Assembly: GCF_037975245.1 (NCBI RefSeq)
Contig: NC_092567.1
Coordinates: forward strand, 15,679,876 to 15,743,875
Source of the DNA: Apostichopus japonicus
Taxonomy: Eukaryota; Echinodermata; Holothuroidea; Aspidochirotida; Stichopodidae
Reading direction: 5' to 3'
Length of the DNA stretch: 64,000 bases
In this document: positions 48,863-60,057 of the stretch, one piece after another
Position numbering within the stretch: position 1 is the stretch's first letter
Layout: each line of letters starts with the position of its first letter
Translations under genes and position numbers: made by a program
Notes under the pieces: generated by a model
Databases searched by the model: none
The model's input: the letters and a program-made list of their open reading frames with translations, nothing else
Told to the model about the DNA's origin: nothing

Positions 48863-51800
48863 CTAGAAAGAGAAACAAAACAAATGGAAACGATAATAAA
48901 TACTGCATATAGAGAAAAGTATGATTTGAAATGTGGCACAATAGTAAATTAAAATAAACAATCAATCATATCAATTAAATGTATTTTTTTTTGAGCGAAG
49001 AAGAACCAGGGATATAGAGACATTTTCTGAAGCATTAAAAGTGTCGCACAAGTAATAATATTGGAAATCATTTCAAACATGCATAAACTTACCATCTTTT
49101 GAATGTCACTTAAAGTCCCAACAAGTTGAGAAGCAATGTCTCCAAAAGTCAATCGCTGTGCCGCCGACATACTCCAACAAGTCAACATCATGTTGTAGCT
49201 GTATGTAAAATAAAACCGTTAATTTTTCTGTTAACGTTTACCTACGGCGAGTTAGTTACATCTTCCAGATTCAATAAATTATGCTTGCAAAAATCACCAT
49301 TGGTCTTTAATGTCAAGGAAAAAAATAACTTACATAGATCCAGGGCAACATGAGGGTTGATTTAATACATTTGATTGTCGAATGTTCTCTTCTAACTGTA
49401 TTTTATCAAGTCCGGCATGCGGAACTTTACCTGCAGTATTAAATATAAAAAAATATAATTCAATAAGTACTCTTAATGAATACTGAAAACAAAGCGTTAC
49501 ACAGTATTTTCACAGTCTTGTTAATTCACTACTTTATATTCCTATAATTGACCGAACCTATAAGGTGAGGTTCGATTGGGATTCTATCGATGCATCACAA
49601 GAACGGAAGGATTACATGGGATTGCACTGCTGACCTTCTTCAGTTTTTAAAGGATCGTGAATGGGCAACGCAACAAGGAAGGATTACCACAACGGGATTT
49701 GTGGGGAGAATATGACTACGCTGGGAGGGCATGTAATCCCTCTGTTTGTGTGATGCGTTGGTATACTCTCAATCAAACCTCAACTTAGGCTTAATTACAG
49801 GGTTCCATCCCCTAATCAAACTTCACTTAATGATATTTCAGAGTAGAGTGTCCATTAAAAGATGACAAGAAGACAGTCCATGACATTTATAAACTGTATT
49901 TACTTCAACATAAAGTTTCTTCCATTGAACTGAATACAAGTTTTTCTCAGTTCCTACCTGGTACAACTTAATGTATATTAAGATCTTTCTATTTCATTGC
50001 AGCAAGTTTAACTTTTGCAATGCAACTTCTTTATAACCGTACTCCTTTTATGCGGGCTTACTCTTACCAATTTGACTCTTGACATGTTACATAACAGAAT
50101 TTTTAAGACTTTCCCAAAATCGCATAACTAAAGAATTGATGACCTTGTATGAATTCTTTCTTATAGAAAGTAGCAAAAGTTTCCTCTGACTGCCAACCTC
50201 CGACTTGATGAATAACATTTATGAGGTACTATTGTAGCACTGGCAGCTGACCCTTCTGCAGCCCTTGTACTGTGAGTTTTCGAAGGAACCGGACATCTAT
50301 AACAGAGTGTTCAATGACTCATCTCAGCCACATAGATTAAGTGTATCTTGTAACAGACTTTTATGGCTTTGAATAACTTATAACGAATTGGTCCCCCCCC
50401 CTTCTCAGAAGACTGGTTGTCGTAAGGTAATGCAGTAGCACTTTATATACGCTAACCGGTTTGTCCTGAGGATAGTCACAAAGAATCACTGTTACAGGTT
50501 TCATACCTGGCCGATATTGCTTGAAATGGTTATTTATGTAAACTTTTACTTCAATTTCGTCAATATTCATGTCTGTAATATTAAGCAGTTGAATGGTTAG
50601 ACGATGAGTCGATACAAACATGACTAACTTCAAAAATACTTCTTCGAGGGTAAAAAATTGTCAAAAGATGTATGAACCTTAAATAGCTAAGAACTAATGA
50701 GGCATCTCATATTCTCTTGTATTAGATGTTGAGGTTCTAAGCTCAAAGGCACTCTTGAGGAACCTCCCAATAAGGAGGTGAGTCCCAATGGTCTTCCTGC
50801 TGCAGTAAAATGCTGACAAGGCTGACCTAGCTGTGTTTAGGGCGCTGTAACTCAATCCTCGGTTAAATACCATTGTATGACAGTCCAGTACTTGTTAAAT
50901 TTCTTTGTACTGCTGAAGTCTCTCATTTTGTTGTTGTAATTGACTTATGCCAATTAAATGACAATGCATCAATGTAGAGAGCCTCTGGGTTTGGCTTCCA
51001 TGAGGCAAACGTTTAAGTTGAGTATTCAAACGTGCCGTAAAAAGGTTAATGTCTGGCATGCCCGAACTTGTAGATATTTCCTAGTTATTATCGTCATAAA
51101 TACGTGACAACTTGTTAGCTTGTATATTTGCTTAGCCAGGTAAATAGCAGAATGACAGCCAAATATTTCTTTCCATATACCAATGCCAAATGGCTTTCGT
51201 TTTCTTAATTGTTTTGTGGTAAACATCGGTGATATCGTCAGATCACGCTGACTCTACCGTCAGTGTCAGTGTTAATGCTCAATATTTTAGTTCTTCGTGT
51301 TAATGAAACCAACAACCAGTGAAGTTCAGCTCGGTTCCGTCAGCGCATTGTGGTCATTTTCTTCAGCATATCATTAGGTTTAAGCCTATTGATTTGTATA
51401 ATATGTATAGCTAACAATTAAAGGAATGGCTAATGTTGAATTGGTTTACTTTTACTTTTAGTAGCTTTCACATTAGTAGTTTTCCAGATCCAATGGCCCT
51501 CTAAATATTTTACAAAGATTGAACGTCACTCTCCCACATGAAAGAAACAGACGAAATGAAAACTTGCCAACCTAATGAGAAAATTTCCCACAGTAACACA
51601 GCATAACTCCAAACGTCACAAGCAGATGTATATTCTTTCAAAAAGAGCGTTTCCGGTGATAACCAAGCTAGCGGTGGATATTTCTAGAAAGAAAGCAGAA
51701 CAAGTAGCGGTCTCGTACACAATCTATACATAAGCTTTCTCGAAGGTAGTTGTTCACCTTCATCTTAAATTTTAGATATATAATTGAGAAAATGTTACTT

Positions 51801-54800
51801 GAGCAACCGTTTGTCACCCTTGGCAAATCAGCTTCCGAGTTGCAACACAGTACTCTATAAATCCGATATTGAATATTTAAGTTTACATAATGATTTAGAC
51901 TAGAATGACTCATCCTTCTAAATAATATAAGTTAGAGAAAAAAGAAATCACTTCATGTTTCTCTTTGGATATCAAACTAAAGTATCAAGTGACAGACTGT
52001 TTTTTTTGGGCAGACGAAAAAGTTCTAATAATTACCTTTCTTAGTTCTTCTTCTACTTTTGGTATCGCCATATCTATCGGTCGGATGTCGTATAGTTTGC
52101 AGAGCCCGTCTCCGGTCAGAAGGACTTTTCTCAAGCATAGCACTGGATGACAAAACTTGACAAGAACAATTACATCACAAGCAATTTTCTCAATGTTCTG
52201 ATACCCTCTTTGTAATGCACATTAAACCTAGACGGTGCTCATCGCACCCAATGCAATCATTCACATCATACACAAGAAAACAACCGAACTGTTATTGCTT
52301 AGAGTCCGATGCAAAATTGTATAACTCATAGTTTTTCATTAAAAAATAGATCCAACCAAAAGATGTTATACACACGATTTGAGTGCCATACATTTCACCA
52401 ATGGATATTACTGTCAGTATAAAACTGTTAAATTACGTAACTAAATACGTTGGTTAGTACGCCAAATACATTGCAACAATTGTTTGGTTATGTAACTATT
52501 AACAAATACCTATGTAGGCCTATGTTTTTAAGTACCTTTTGCGACACAAGGAATTCCATTCCTTTCACAATATCATACGAGAATCCAAGAAGTTCTTCGA
52601 ATTGTTGTTCAGCTTTCGTTGCAAATCTCGAAAACTTCTCTTCCACCTCAGAGTACCGAGCCAGAATGAAATTTTGCAGGGAGCCATTTTCCAGATATTC
52701 GTAATATATTGTATATGGAACTGTAATAAAGTTGAGTAGTTCACGAAATTCAATAATGGTCTGCATTCTGCGAATAATTGACAGCATTTTATATGAACTT
52801 TGTCATTTACTTGAACCACAGTTCAACTAATAAACATTAACATTGGTGCCTTCAAGGTTTGTCTCTTTCATGATGTTAACTTCAACACGGTGACTAATAT
52901 TGCTTATATTATATATGTATTATATATATATATTATATATGATATATTATATTATATATGTTATATTATATTATATATATATATTATATATGTTTTATCC
53001 ATAACTCGACATATTGTTATGATGATTCCTATTTTGACAAGCTAACCACCCGGGCCCGTTAATCCTATTGTTGGAGCACAGCAAACGATGTGTGATATCA
53101 AATATTCTAGTATTCATGATGACTCATCAATGGAATGTTATACATTTGGAATGTGTGCTCAGCTGTTAATCAGTGCTGTATGTATTTACATAGATAAGAA
53201 ATGGGTTTTACCCATTTTGTTATTCAAACTCATATGGAATATCCGTCTCTGCAAGTTAACAATGCATTAGTTAATGTAAAACACGAAAGGTCACATGATT
53301 AGAAGATGACACTATTCAACTTATAACAGGATAGAATCCGAACTTGGTGGTTTGAGTGTATGCCTGGTCGTTTGCTATACTGCGTCATTTGAGTTATGAC
53401 GTCATGCATAGGTCATAGCTCATATAACCACAAAGCAGCACTTTGGCTATTACAAATCTACCGAATGACACAATGTTCGGAATCACAATCCAATGTGGGA
53501 TATCTGAAGTTATCAATACATGAATTAATGTAAAATGCAACATGTGATTACAGAAGATCAAAGGTCACAATTAGCTGAGACTGCGATATTTTCACTTGCA
53601 AACATAATGGTGTCATAAGTTAATGATGTAGGGAAATGCAGATTAAAGAATAACATATAGCTCATCAAGATAGACTCTTTAAATTTCACCGAGCTGCCTA
53701 ATGCAATTTATTATTTTAGCCTAATGTGGGTATTCTGAATGATATGAGAAGGAATAAGTAAAACAACTTACACTCAGTAATCGAAATGAATAAACATTCC
53801 ACTATATGAGGATGAATCCGAAGGCTTTTAATACTTCTTGCAACGCGTTGGAAATTTCGAGCATCCTCTATGCTACATATCTCTGCAAAAGATATAAATA
53901 TGGTCATAATTCCGAGTTCTTTTTCATAATTAATTAATGTATCACTCGTACGCTAACTTCATTACGCATCTGCGGTTTGTTTAATATCAATCAGCAATAT
54001 GTTTAGCCAAGCAACAAGTGCATTACACTTATTGCCATGTTTGATTCGTTTCTATCTGGTATTCCTTCTAGTCATTCTCAATAATTTAAAGCAGTGCAAG
54101 TCGCTTGATAGTTTGGACGTTATTTAGCATGTAGTTACTCGACATCGAGAATTGTAAAAAAGACCCCTTTTAATTATCATTTGCATACTATGTAGTCATG
54201 CAATTCTTGATTAAAATGTTTGGCAAAACTGCTACGAAAAAAAGTCCGTTTACATATCTCGCCTGGCTGATTGATATTGTGTTGATCAATTTCAATTTAA
54301 AACTATCTTTCAAATCAACACTTTTGTCAAGCTGATACTTACCCCGTAGGCTTTTGGCAAAACAAGTATGTTCTTTCCTGTCTTTGGTTCGAAAGTTACC
54401 TCGACGATATTCAAACAAACAGCCAACATCAACGCACGGTTCAGAGTAAATAGGAAATTTGTAGTTTGCCATGATGCTTTGTCTCTTTCGAACAAGAGTT
54501 GGTGATGCGTCCGTAGTAACGTCAAGGTCAACTGTGACAGAACCTAGTAAATGAAAGATAGCATTCAGTCCATGTTGTAGCTGACTGCATTTTCGATTTC
54601 TCTTTTGTTTTGAACAAGATGAACGCTTCGAATTCCTGGCCGAGAATACAGTCAGAATCATTAAGAAGTCAAAAACAGAAAACCGTACACTGTATATTGT
54701 TACGGGGCGAGGAGGTGCATATATATAAATAATATATATATATATATATATATACATTTGTATGTATATCGGTAGATGTGTATTTAGGTATTACCATCAA

Positions 54801-57800
54801 AAATAGTTGTATCTTGCAAAGTCTTCGAATTGGTCATTTGTGTTCCCATGTCAAGACTCCGCCTTAGAAAGTAGAAAGAGAAGATACATGGATAGTGGAC
54901 ATCATCATATCATTAGAGAGCATTTCAGTGTAATACAAACCATCAAGGCAGTAAGTGCAAACGCCAAAAGAATCGCATATTGTTTTTCTGTGTTAAGTAC
55001 CATTATTTACTTTTGGAACTCCCTATTACTTATCATAGTTAAAACGATCGTCATGTATATGATAAGTTACATCATGTTTGTTTATATATATATTGCTCAA
55101 AGTTCAAGGAGATTGTGATGCTACAGTTCATTAATAGCGATTTTGGCATGTGCATGTAAAATCTGCAATCCGCTCAATGAATTTGTTTCGCTTTTCACCT
55201 ACGGTATTTCAGACGTATCGTAAGCCTCATCAAAGAGACTGTACGTACATACCTGACCACCTAATTGTAACCCAAAATTATAGTAGTGACATACATATAA
55301 ATAAAAGCCCCTCTCCTATCATATTTAATGTCATCATCCATTCCGTAAGTCCTGACCTCTTTTCAGAAGTCTAAGTTTATATGTGGCACATTATAACTAG
55401 CTTACCCTCAATCATCCACATCGTCCTTCAATTTTACTTTCCTCGTTACCATATATCCATATTCTCTTTCATGGGATGAAAAAGGGTTACGAGTTTTTAT
55501 AGGTTAGCACCCAAATTTCAATAAATGATATATGTTTAATGGCAGGACAAAGAAAAGTGAGGAGGGTAACTTCGATGGGTTTAAATACGTATGTCTATTG
55601 AATAACTCAATGATATATATATATATATAAGCAATTTATAAATACCATACCTTTCAGTTTCTCTCTTTGTGTTACCTATAAAATTTCAACGAAGCAGACA
55701 GAATTAAGAATAGTGTAAATCATTTGGTAGAGATCACATCGTCCGGCGTCTTATATTCTATTAAAAGGTTAGGGATTTTTTTCTCTTTAACTTGTGAATA
55801 TACAGCATGTAAATTTACTTTAGAGAGTGCTAAGAACATAGACTAGCTGCATAATCTGTTCTCTAAAATACTTACAGTGTCTTCGGACTAAACAGCACAA
55901 TGCAGTTAAGATCGCAATGAAGAATATTGTTCCACTGAGTATTAATGGGAGCATCTTATCTGATAGCAAATTAGATAAATGATGATTGTTTTGTGTTAAT
56001 CTGCGATTATGGTTCAAAATATCAAAATTCACGTAAAATGGAATTAACAACATCTTACACTGTTAAAAGAAAATCTGTTAAAAAACAAATTTCTGTTGGC
56101 AGCAAGGTTTCCAGGAAATGACCGTTATTTCAAAACTGCACTGAGATAATCAAGGTAAAATATACAGTCTAAATGTTATCTATAGTATTTTCTTGCATTA
56201 TAAGACTTTGTCCGTAAAATTATTATGATACGACGACCGTTATTTGACACTATATTATATGTAAAATAAATAGTCTAAACACGTTATTTATTCAGTATTT
56301 TTCTTGCAATAAATGGGTCTTTGTCTGTAAAATTGCTTTATTTTGAAGGTTACTAAACACTATGTTCTGGGTAGATATACAGCCTATAAATTTACATTAT
56401 ACAGTGTTTTTTCTTATGGTCGCTGTGTTTTCTTATGGTCATATGATCGCTGTGATTATATTGTATGTTAAATAGAAAAAAAAAGATAAACAAGGTCAAG
56501 GAAGGTTAAAGTAATCTTTGTCACATAGCAGATAAAAGTTTAATTTAAAGTTTCTGTTATAATCACAAGAAAAGTCACTCTCTTAATTACAAATTTGATA
56601 TGCTACAAAATTACCCAAACATGTGTCAATTACAGTTGTAATCACTCCAGCTTGTCTGATAGAATTACTCATTATCAGTGAGATTATAAAAGAACACAAA
56701 CAACAAATTATTGTTCTCTGAACTTTTATAAGCTGAAGTCATACATAAGATTAAACTTCAATAAGACAGGCGTTGATTGAGGGGTTGGGAAATTGCTGGG
56801 TGCCCCAGCCTTCCTTTCGAAAAAAAATCCGTTTTGTTATACTGACCGTACTTTCATTGCTTGAGAAATGTACTGATAATTCCGTATGTGACCATATTTG
56901 TCTCTCAGGACACTTCAGGAAATCCTGGATCAGAGAGCTGAAAATGTTCACAACTAACTAATAATAAAACACTAGCTTTAACACTTGAGACTTGCTCCAC
57001 TCCCACTAGTGTCACAAACACATTCTGTGTTGCTCTACAACAAGAGTTAGTTACATATGTACTTGATGCATTTTAAGTTCATTGCATTATGTGACTACAG
57101 GAAGTATTTTTCATTATGCATTGCTTCACTTTCATGCTTTTGGCATCTGTCATCCACTCCAGATCGCCCTCAATGCAGCCCTCATTGTCATATTGGCAGA
57201 TGATGTATTGGACTGACTTTACTATCCAGTCCGTAAAGTAAATTTTGAGCAAACTCCAATGTAACTGCACATTACCACGGATAGTTAAGGTCAAAGACAT
57301 AGAATAACTTTAGGCAAACATCAAGAGCCTTCAGTAAGGTCTACTGATGCAAGGGCGTAGGAACGGGGGGGGGGGGGGCGCCAGCCCCCCCCCCAGTGAA
57401 AAACATGGGGGCGGAAGTATCATTCCGCCCCCCGCTCCGCAAGTCAGAAAACCCATTTTTCATTTCCAAATGAGAAAAAAATCTCATTTGGAGCACCAAA
57501 TTGCATTTAAGGCCAGGTGAAAATGCAAAATTCTTTACAAAATGGAGTGAGAGTTGAAGTATGCTATATTGCACCAAATTGCATCTGAGGCCACCTGGAA
57601 ATGCAAAAAAATTCCAAAGGGGAGGGGGACACCCCCTCCCCTTAGACCCCTCCCCCAGGCCGGCTATCAGTCTTTAGCCCCCCCCCCCCACTCAAAAGTA
57701 CCTTCCTACGCCACTGTACTGATATGTTCTATGCCAATCCGCAACAACGAAACTTTAATGGGCAGCATCACGATCACCCACTATTAAAACAAAAACCTGG

Positions 57801-60057
57801 CGGTACTTATTCCTCCAAGTATTTCGGCGCAGTGGTACGCAGTGGTACCTACCTTCAACATTCAAATAAACAAAGTGGCTAAGCATAATACCGTTTCCTA
57901 AAGCCCTTCCAACCTTTTTGCAACAAATGCATCAGAACTTGTATATCAAAGTAGGGTAGCTCATTGACATTCATTGCAAACCTATACCTATCCATGTAAG
58001 TTTACCTATATATAGCCTAGGTTACATTCTAACAGGGACACAGCCTACATAAACAAAAACAGATTTATGTTATAGTACTAACAAATTGGCCTAGCTTAAC
58101 TTGGTAGTAGGTGTGTCTAACGCTGGTCAAGGCGTAGCCGTTTGTACTAACGGGTCTAGCCTAATGTCAGGCTATGCGTAGACACACTGTGGGAATATTT
58201 ACTGCACAATAGAACCAAACTTAGATTCTGAAGACCCTCAAATTCCAATGCATAATGGAGCTTTAACCCTGATAAAGCATTGTTAGCATTAAATATCACA
58301 GTTCCGCAAATATCCAAATGCGTCAGTCGAACAAGCAAGCTATAGATAAATATAGACAGTAATATCAGATTCATTTTCTCTCTTTATATTTTATTTTATA
58401 TTTATATTTTATATATTTTCTCTATATTTATATTCTTACTCGATGAGGTGGCTTTATCCTTCGTAATGCAATTCTGTGTGGTACTAATTGGAATTATATC
58501 TGTTAACAACAAAAACAAAAATAATAGTCGTCATTACAGTGTGCCATGTATTGTGATGGCTGAGCTTGCCTTACAATAATAAAGCTGTTTCCACAGGCTT
58601 TTCGAAATGTCAAATCTTGTTTCAAAATTGCAACCTGTAATTATCTTCGAATATCTATCATCTTAATAACAACAATTGCTTCATCTCTTAAATTGTGGTT
58701 CATTCATACTTCCTAAATCCTATTGGTCCATTCAGGTCAGCTGACCGTGGTTAATCCTGTGAGTAACGCACGGTAAAATTACGGGGCATCACTTTAATAA
58801 ATCTTTGGTTATATGTAACCAAAAATGTTTTGTTTTATGATTTTTCCCCCACACAAATGGTAGTGTATGAATGAACGGGGTTAGTCAACGGTCTAGCGTG
58901 ATTGTGCATTAATCCTGTGAGTAACGCACGCTAGACCGTTGACTAACCCCTTATTCATTCTAATAATTTAAACAGAAAAGTTCGATACCTTCATATCCTA
59001 CATTGAAGTTCAACATTTCTTTTTGGGTATATAGCCTATTTTAATCCAAATATTGGACTTTTTCTGGAAACTTTATTGAAATGTATAAAGTATTGAAATG
59101 TTTACTTTTTATTCCAAAATGTTGGCGTTTCATCTCAACTTTCGAATTTGCTCTCGGATATCAAACATGCCAATATATCCTCGAAGTTATAACTTTTTGG
59201 GATAGGTTGTATTAATGCAATAATTTTATGAATGAGATAAAGTATTTATTTGTAAACACTAATGAAAACTCACACAAGCACGTGTTGACGGCGGCACAAT
59301 TTATATAAGTTCCGAACCCAGTGCTTGATATTTTTTATTCCATACATGGATTGTAATACTCATTAAACAATAAACGCTTAAGATAATTTCAAACAGACTT
59401 TTAAACTTATTGGATTTATGATTTTGTTTATAAATCAACTAGCAATTATTGATCGACAACAGTCATATCATTGGTGCCGACTTCACCGTTTGATCAACGC
59501 CACTGAGCATGATGCAATAGCGTCAAAATGCGTTATACTTGTTTACTATCGTATGAAAAACGACACATACCTTTTACTTTAAAGAGAAATTTGCGTCTGG
59601 AGTAACGTTTGTCGGTACAGGAGAAATTCCTTTCACTCAGTTGATTTCCCTGTATTTTAACATTAAGAGACCAAAACGTATAGCTGCAATTTCCCATTGA
59701 AATTCCGTCTATTGGCCGTTTTGGTACCGAGGTCCTGAAAATAATCTTCGTAGTTTCTCTCCAAGTAATGTTTGCAGTCGTCTTCTTTACTGGGCAAACT
59801 AGACAAACTAGTGTGTTAAGCTGTACTGGACATTCAATCTCATCTCCTGTAAACTCTGCTGTCGATGGACATTTTATAATAGTATCTTGCAGAGTGGCTG
59901 GAATTGCAAAATATAACAACTGGTTGAAATAAATAAACACTATAATTTGTTGCTCAGGATATGTAATTTGCATATGGATTGTTAAATACATACCTCTTTC
60001 AAATAGGAAAAGTAAGCCCAAGATGATGTACACAATGGAGTACCTGTAGGCTGCCAT
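48794..60057 (-). CDS. Single-Ig transmembrane receptor with tyrosine pseudokinase domain
   Basis: Eleven exons close in frame to 1476 nt (491 residues): 60057-59994 signal; 59897-59571 Ig; 55959-55876 membrane helix; 54543-54343; 53882-53772; 52720-52536; 52155-52036; 51683-51572; 49430-49334; 49198-49093; 48862-48794. The kinase fold is clear: HPHIV, a hinge/aD run [13 protein letters not shown], the APE-like [23 protein letters not shown] and the C-lobe CW...R-TF. Catalytic residues are not: the Gly-rich loop is unrecognisable, the aC Glu position is Val (NFQRVAR), HRD is HPV, the catalytic-loop Asn is Lys, and DFG is DIR. The VAIK Lys survives in CFAKSL. It should be a type I receptor that signals as a scaffold or allosteric partner rather than by catalysis. 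Joining the Ig exon to the membrane exon rests on matching phase 1 and strand; they are 3.6 kb apart and could belong to two genes. Confidence 0.75.
49093..49198 (-). CDS. Exon: kinase C-lobe end
   Basis: 106 nt, phase 2 to 0: [20 protein letters not shown], the CW-x(6)-R-x-TF signature that ends tyrosine-kinase domains, followed by IASQLVGTL. Confidence 0.8.
49334..49430 (-). CDS. Exon: kinase aG region
   Basis: 97 nt, phase 1 to 2: [20 protein letters not shown] and then [10 protein letters not shown], matching the G-x-x-PY...L-x-QP-x-x-CP layout of tyrosine kinases. Confidence 0.75.
50148..50645 (-). pseudogene. Tyrosine recombinase relic in an intron
   Basis: A 90-codon frame at 50633-50361 resembles the integrase-like domain of DIRS/Crypton-type elements ([14 protein letters not shown], then [12 protein letters not shown]). 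Downstream come in-frame stops. The recombinase box ([14 protein letters not shown]) and the terminal [15 protein letters not shown] are in different frames. The element is dead: multiple stops and at least one frameshift. It sits within the pseudokinase gene's intron between 51572 and 49430, on the same strand. Confidence 0.6.
51572..51683 (-). CDS. Exon: activation-segment end and aF
   Basis: 112 nt, phase 0 to 1: [12 protein letters not shown], then [19 protein letters not shown], the best conserved kinase part. The donor is GTTGGC, a weak GT site. Confidence 0.8.
52036..52155 (-). CDS. Exon: catalytic loop and DFG region, inactivated
   Basis: 40 codons, phase 0-0. [20 protein letters not shown] followed by [11 protein letters not shown] replaces the usual FVHRDLAARN and DFG motifs. 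His of HRD and Asp of DFG remain; Arg-Asp, the Asn, Phe and Gly do not. Frame and splice sites are clean, so the gene is not decaying here. Confidence 0.75.
52536..52720 (-). CDS. Exon: kinase hinge and aE
   Basis: 185 nt, phase 1 in and phase 0 out. [13 protein letters not shown] is the tyrosine-kinase hinge, followed by an insert and [13 protein letters not shown] just before the catalytic-loop exon. Confidence 0.8.
52908..52992. repeat. AT-only low-complexity run
   Basis: About 85 bases almost entirely of TA/ATT words in an intron of the pseudokinase gene. Confidence 0.9.
53772..53882 (-). CDS. Exon: kinase aC helix to b5
   Basis: 37 codons, phase 1-1: [20 protein letters not shown] then [12 protein letters not shown]. 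The helix position that normally holds the salt-bridge Glu is Val. Confidence 0.75.
54343..54543 (-). CDS. Exon: juxtamembrane and N-lobe start
   Basis: 67 codons, phase 1-1. A Ser/Thr-rich juxtamembrane part leads to FPIYSEP, then the place of the Gly-rich loop ([11 protein letters not shown], with no G-x-G-x-x-G) and the VAIK-like CFAKSLRG. Confidence 0.7.
54718..54755. repeat. (TA)n microsatellite
   Basis: A TA run upstream (minus sense) of the juxtamembrane exon. It accounts for the YIYIYI start of the long minus frame that covers this exon. Confidence 0.9.
55876..55959 (-). CDS. Exon: transmembrane helix (pseudokinase gene)
   Basis: An acceptor TTTGCTATCAG gives a 28-codon phase 1-1 exon: [20 protein letters not shown] then LCCLVRRH. 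An alternative acceptor at 56060 would be phase 0 and incompatible with the Ig exon, although the frame is open from there too. Confidence 0.65.
57079..57300 (-). CDS. Unrecognised open frame inside the receptor intron
   Basis: A 73-codon frame with protein-like composition ([27 protein letters not shown]) but no acceptor or donor of note. It may be an exon remnant or part of a mobile element. I do not recognise the family. Confidence 0.2.
   Translation of the reverse strand: MSLTLTIRGNVQLHWSLLKIYFTDWIVKSVQYIICQYDNEGCIEGDLEWMTDAKSMKVKQCIMKNTSCSHIMQ
57349..57716. mobile_element. hAT-like MITE
   Basis: The ends pair as terminal inverted repeats containing ggcgtaggaa (right end inward: CAGTGGCGTAGGAAGG). 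They are flanked by tactgat on both sides (57342-57348 and 57717-57723). CAGTGGCG-type ends and a 7-8-base target duplication are typical of hAT elements. Inside are G and C homopolymers and two tandem versions of a motif beginning caccaaattgcat. Confidence 0.65.
58690..58975. mobile_element. Hairpin MITE-like insertion
   Basis: The sequence is absent at the matching place in the left duplicate (near 165). An inverted pair built on ggttagtcaacggtctagcg (from about 58880) and its complement (to about 58952) forms a long stem, and the word taatcctgtgagtaacgcac occurs twice in direct orientation. No coding capacity. Confidence 0.6.
59571..59897 (-). CDS. Exon: Ig-like domain
   Basis: 109 codons, phase 1-1. 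It contains [34 protein letters not shown] and RNFSC, so B-strand and F-strand Cys and the core Trp are all present. Confidence 0.8.
59994..60057 (-). CDS. Exon: signal peptide
   Basis: ATG at 60057 opens [20 protein letters not shown], phase-1 donor GTATGT. It is paralogous to 1116-1053. Confidence 0.75.

Noticed and set aside
54188-54757. 189-codon minus frame as a single exon
   Set aside because: It begins in a TA microsatellite and runs through a clear acceptor at 54544; only 54543-54343 fits the neighbouring exons in phase.
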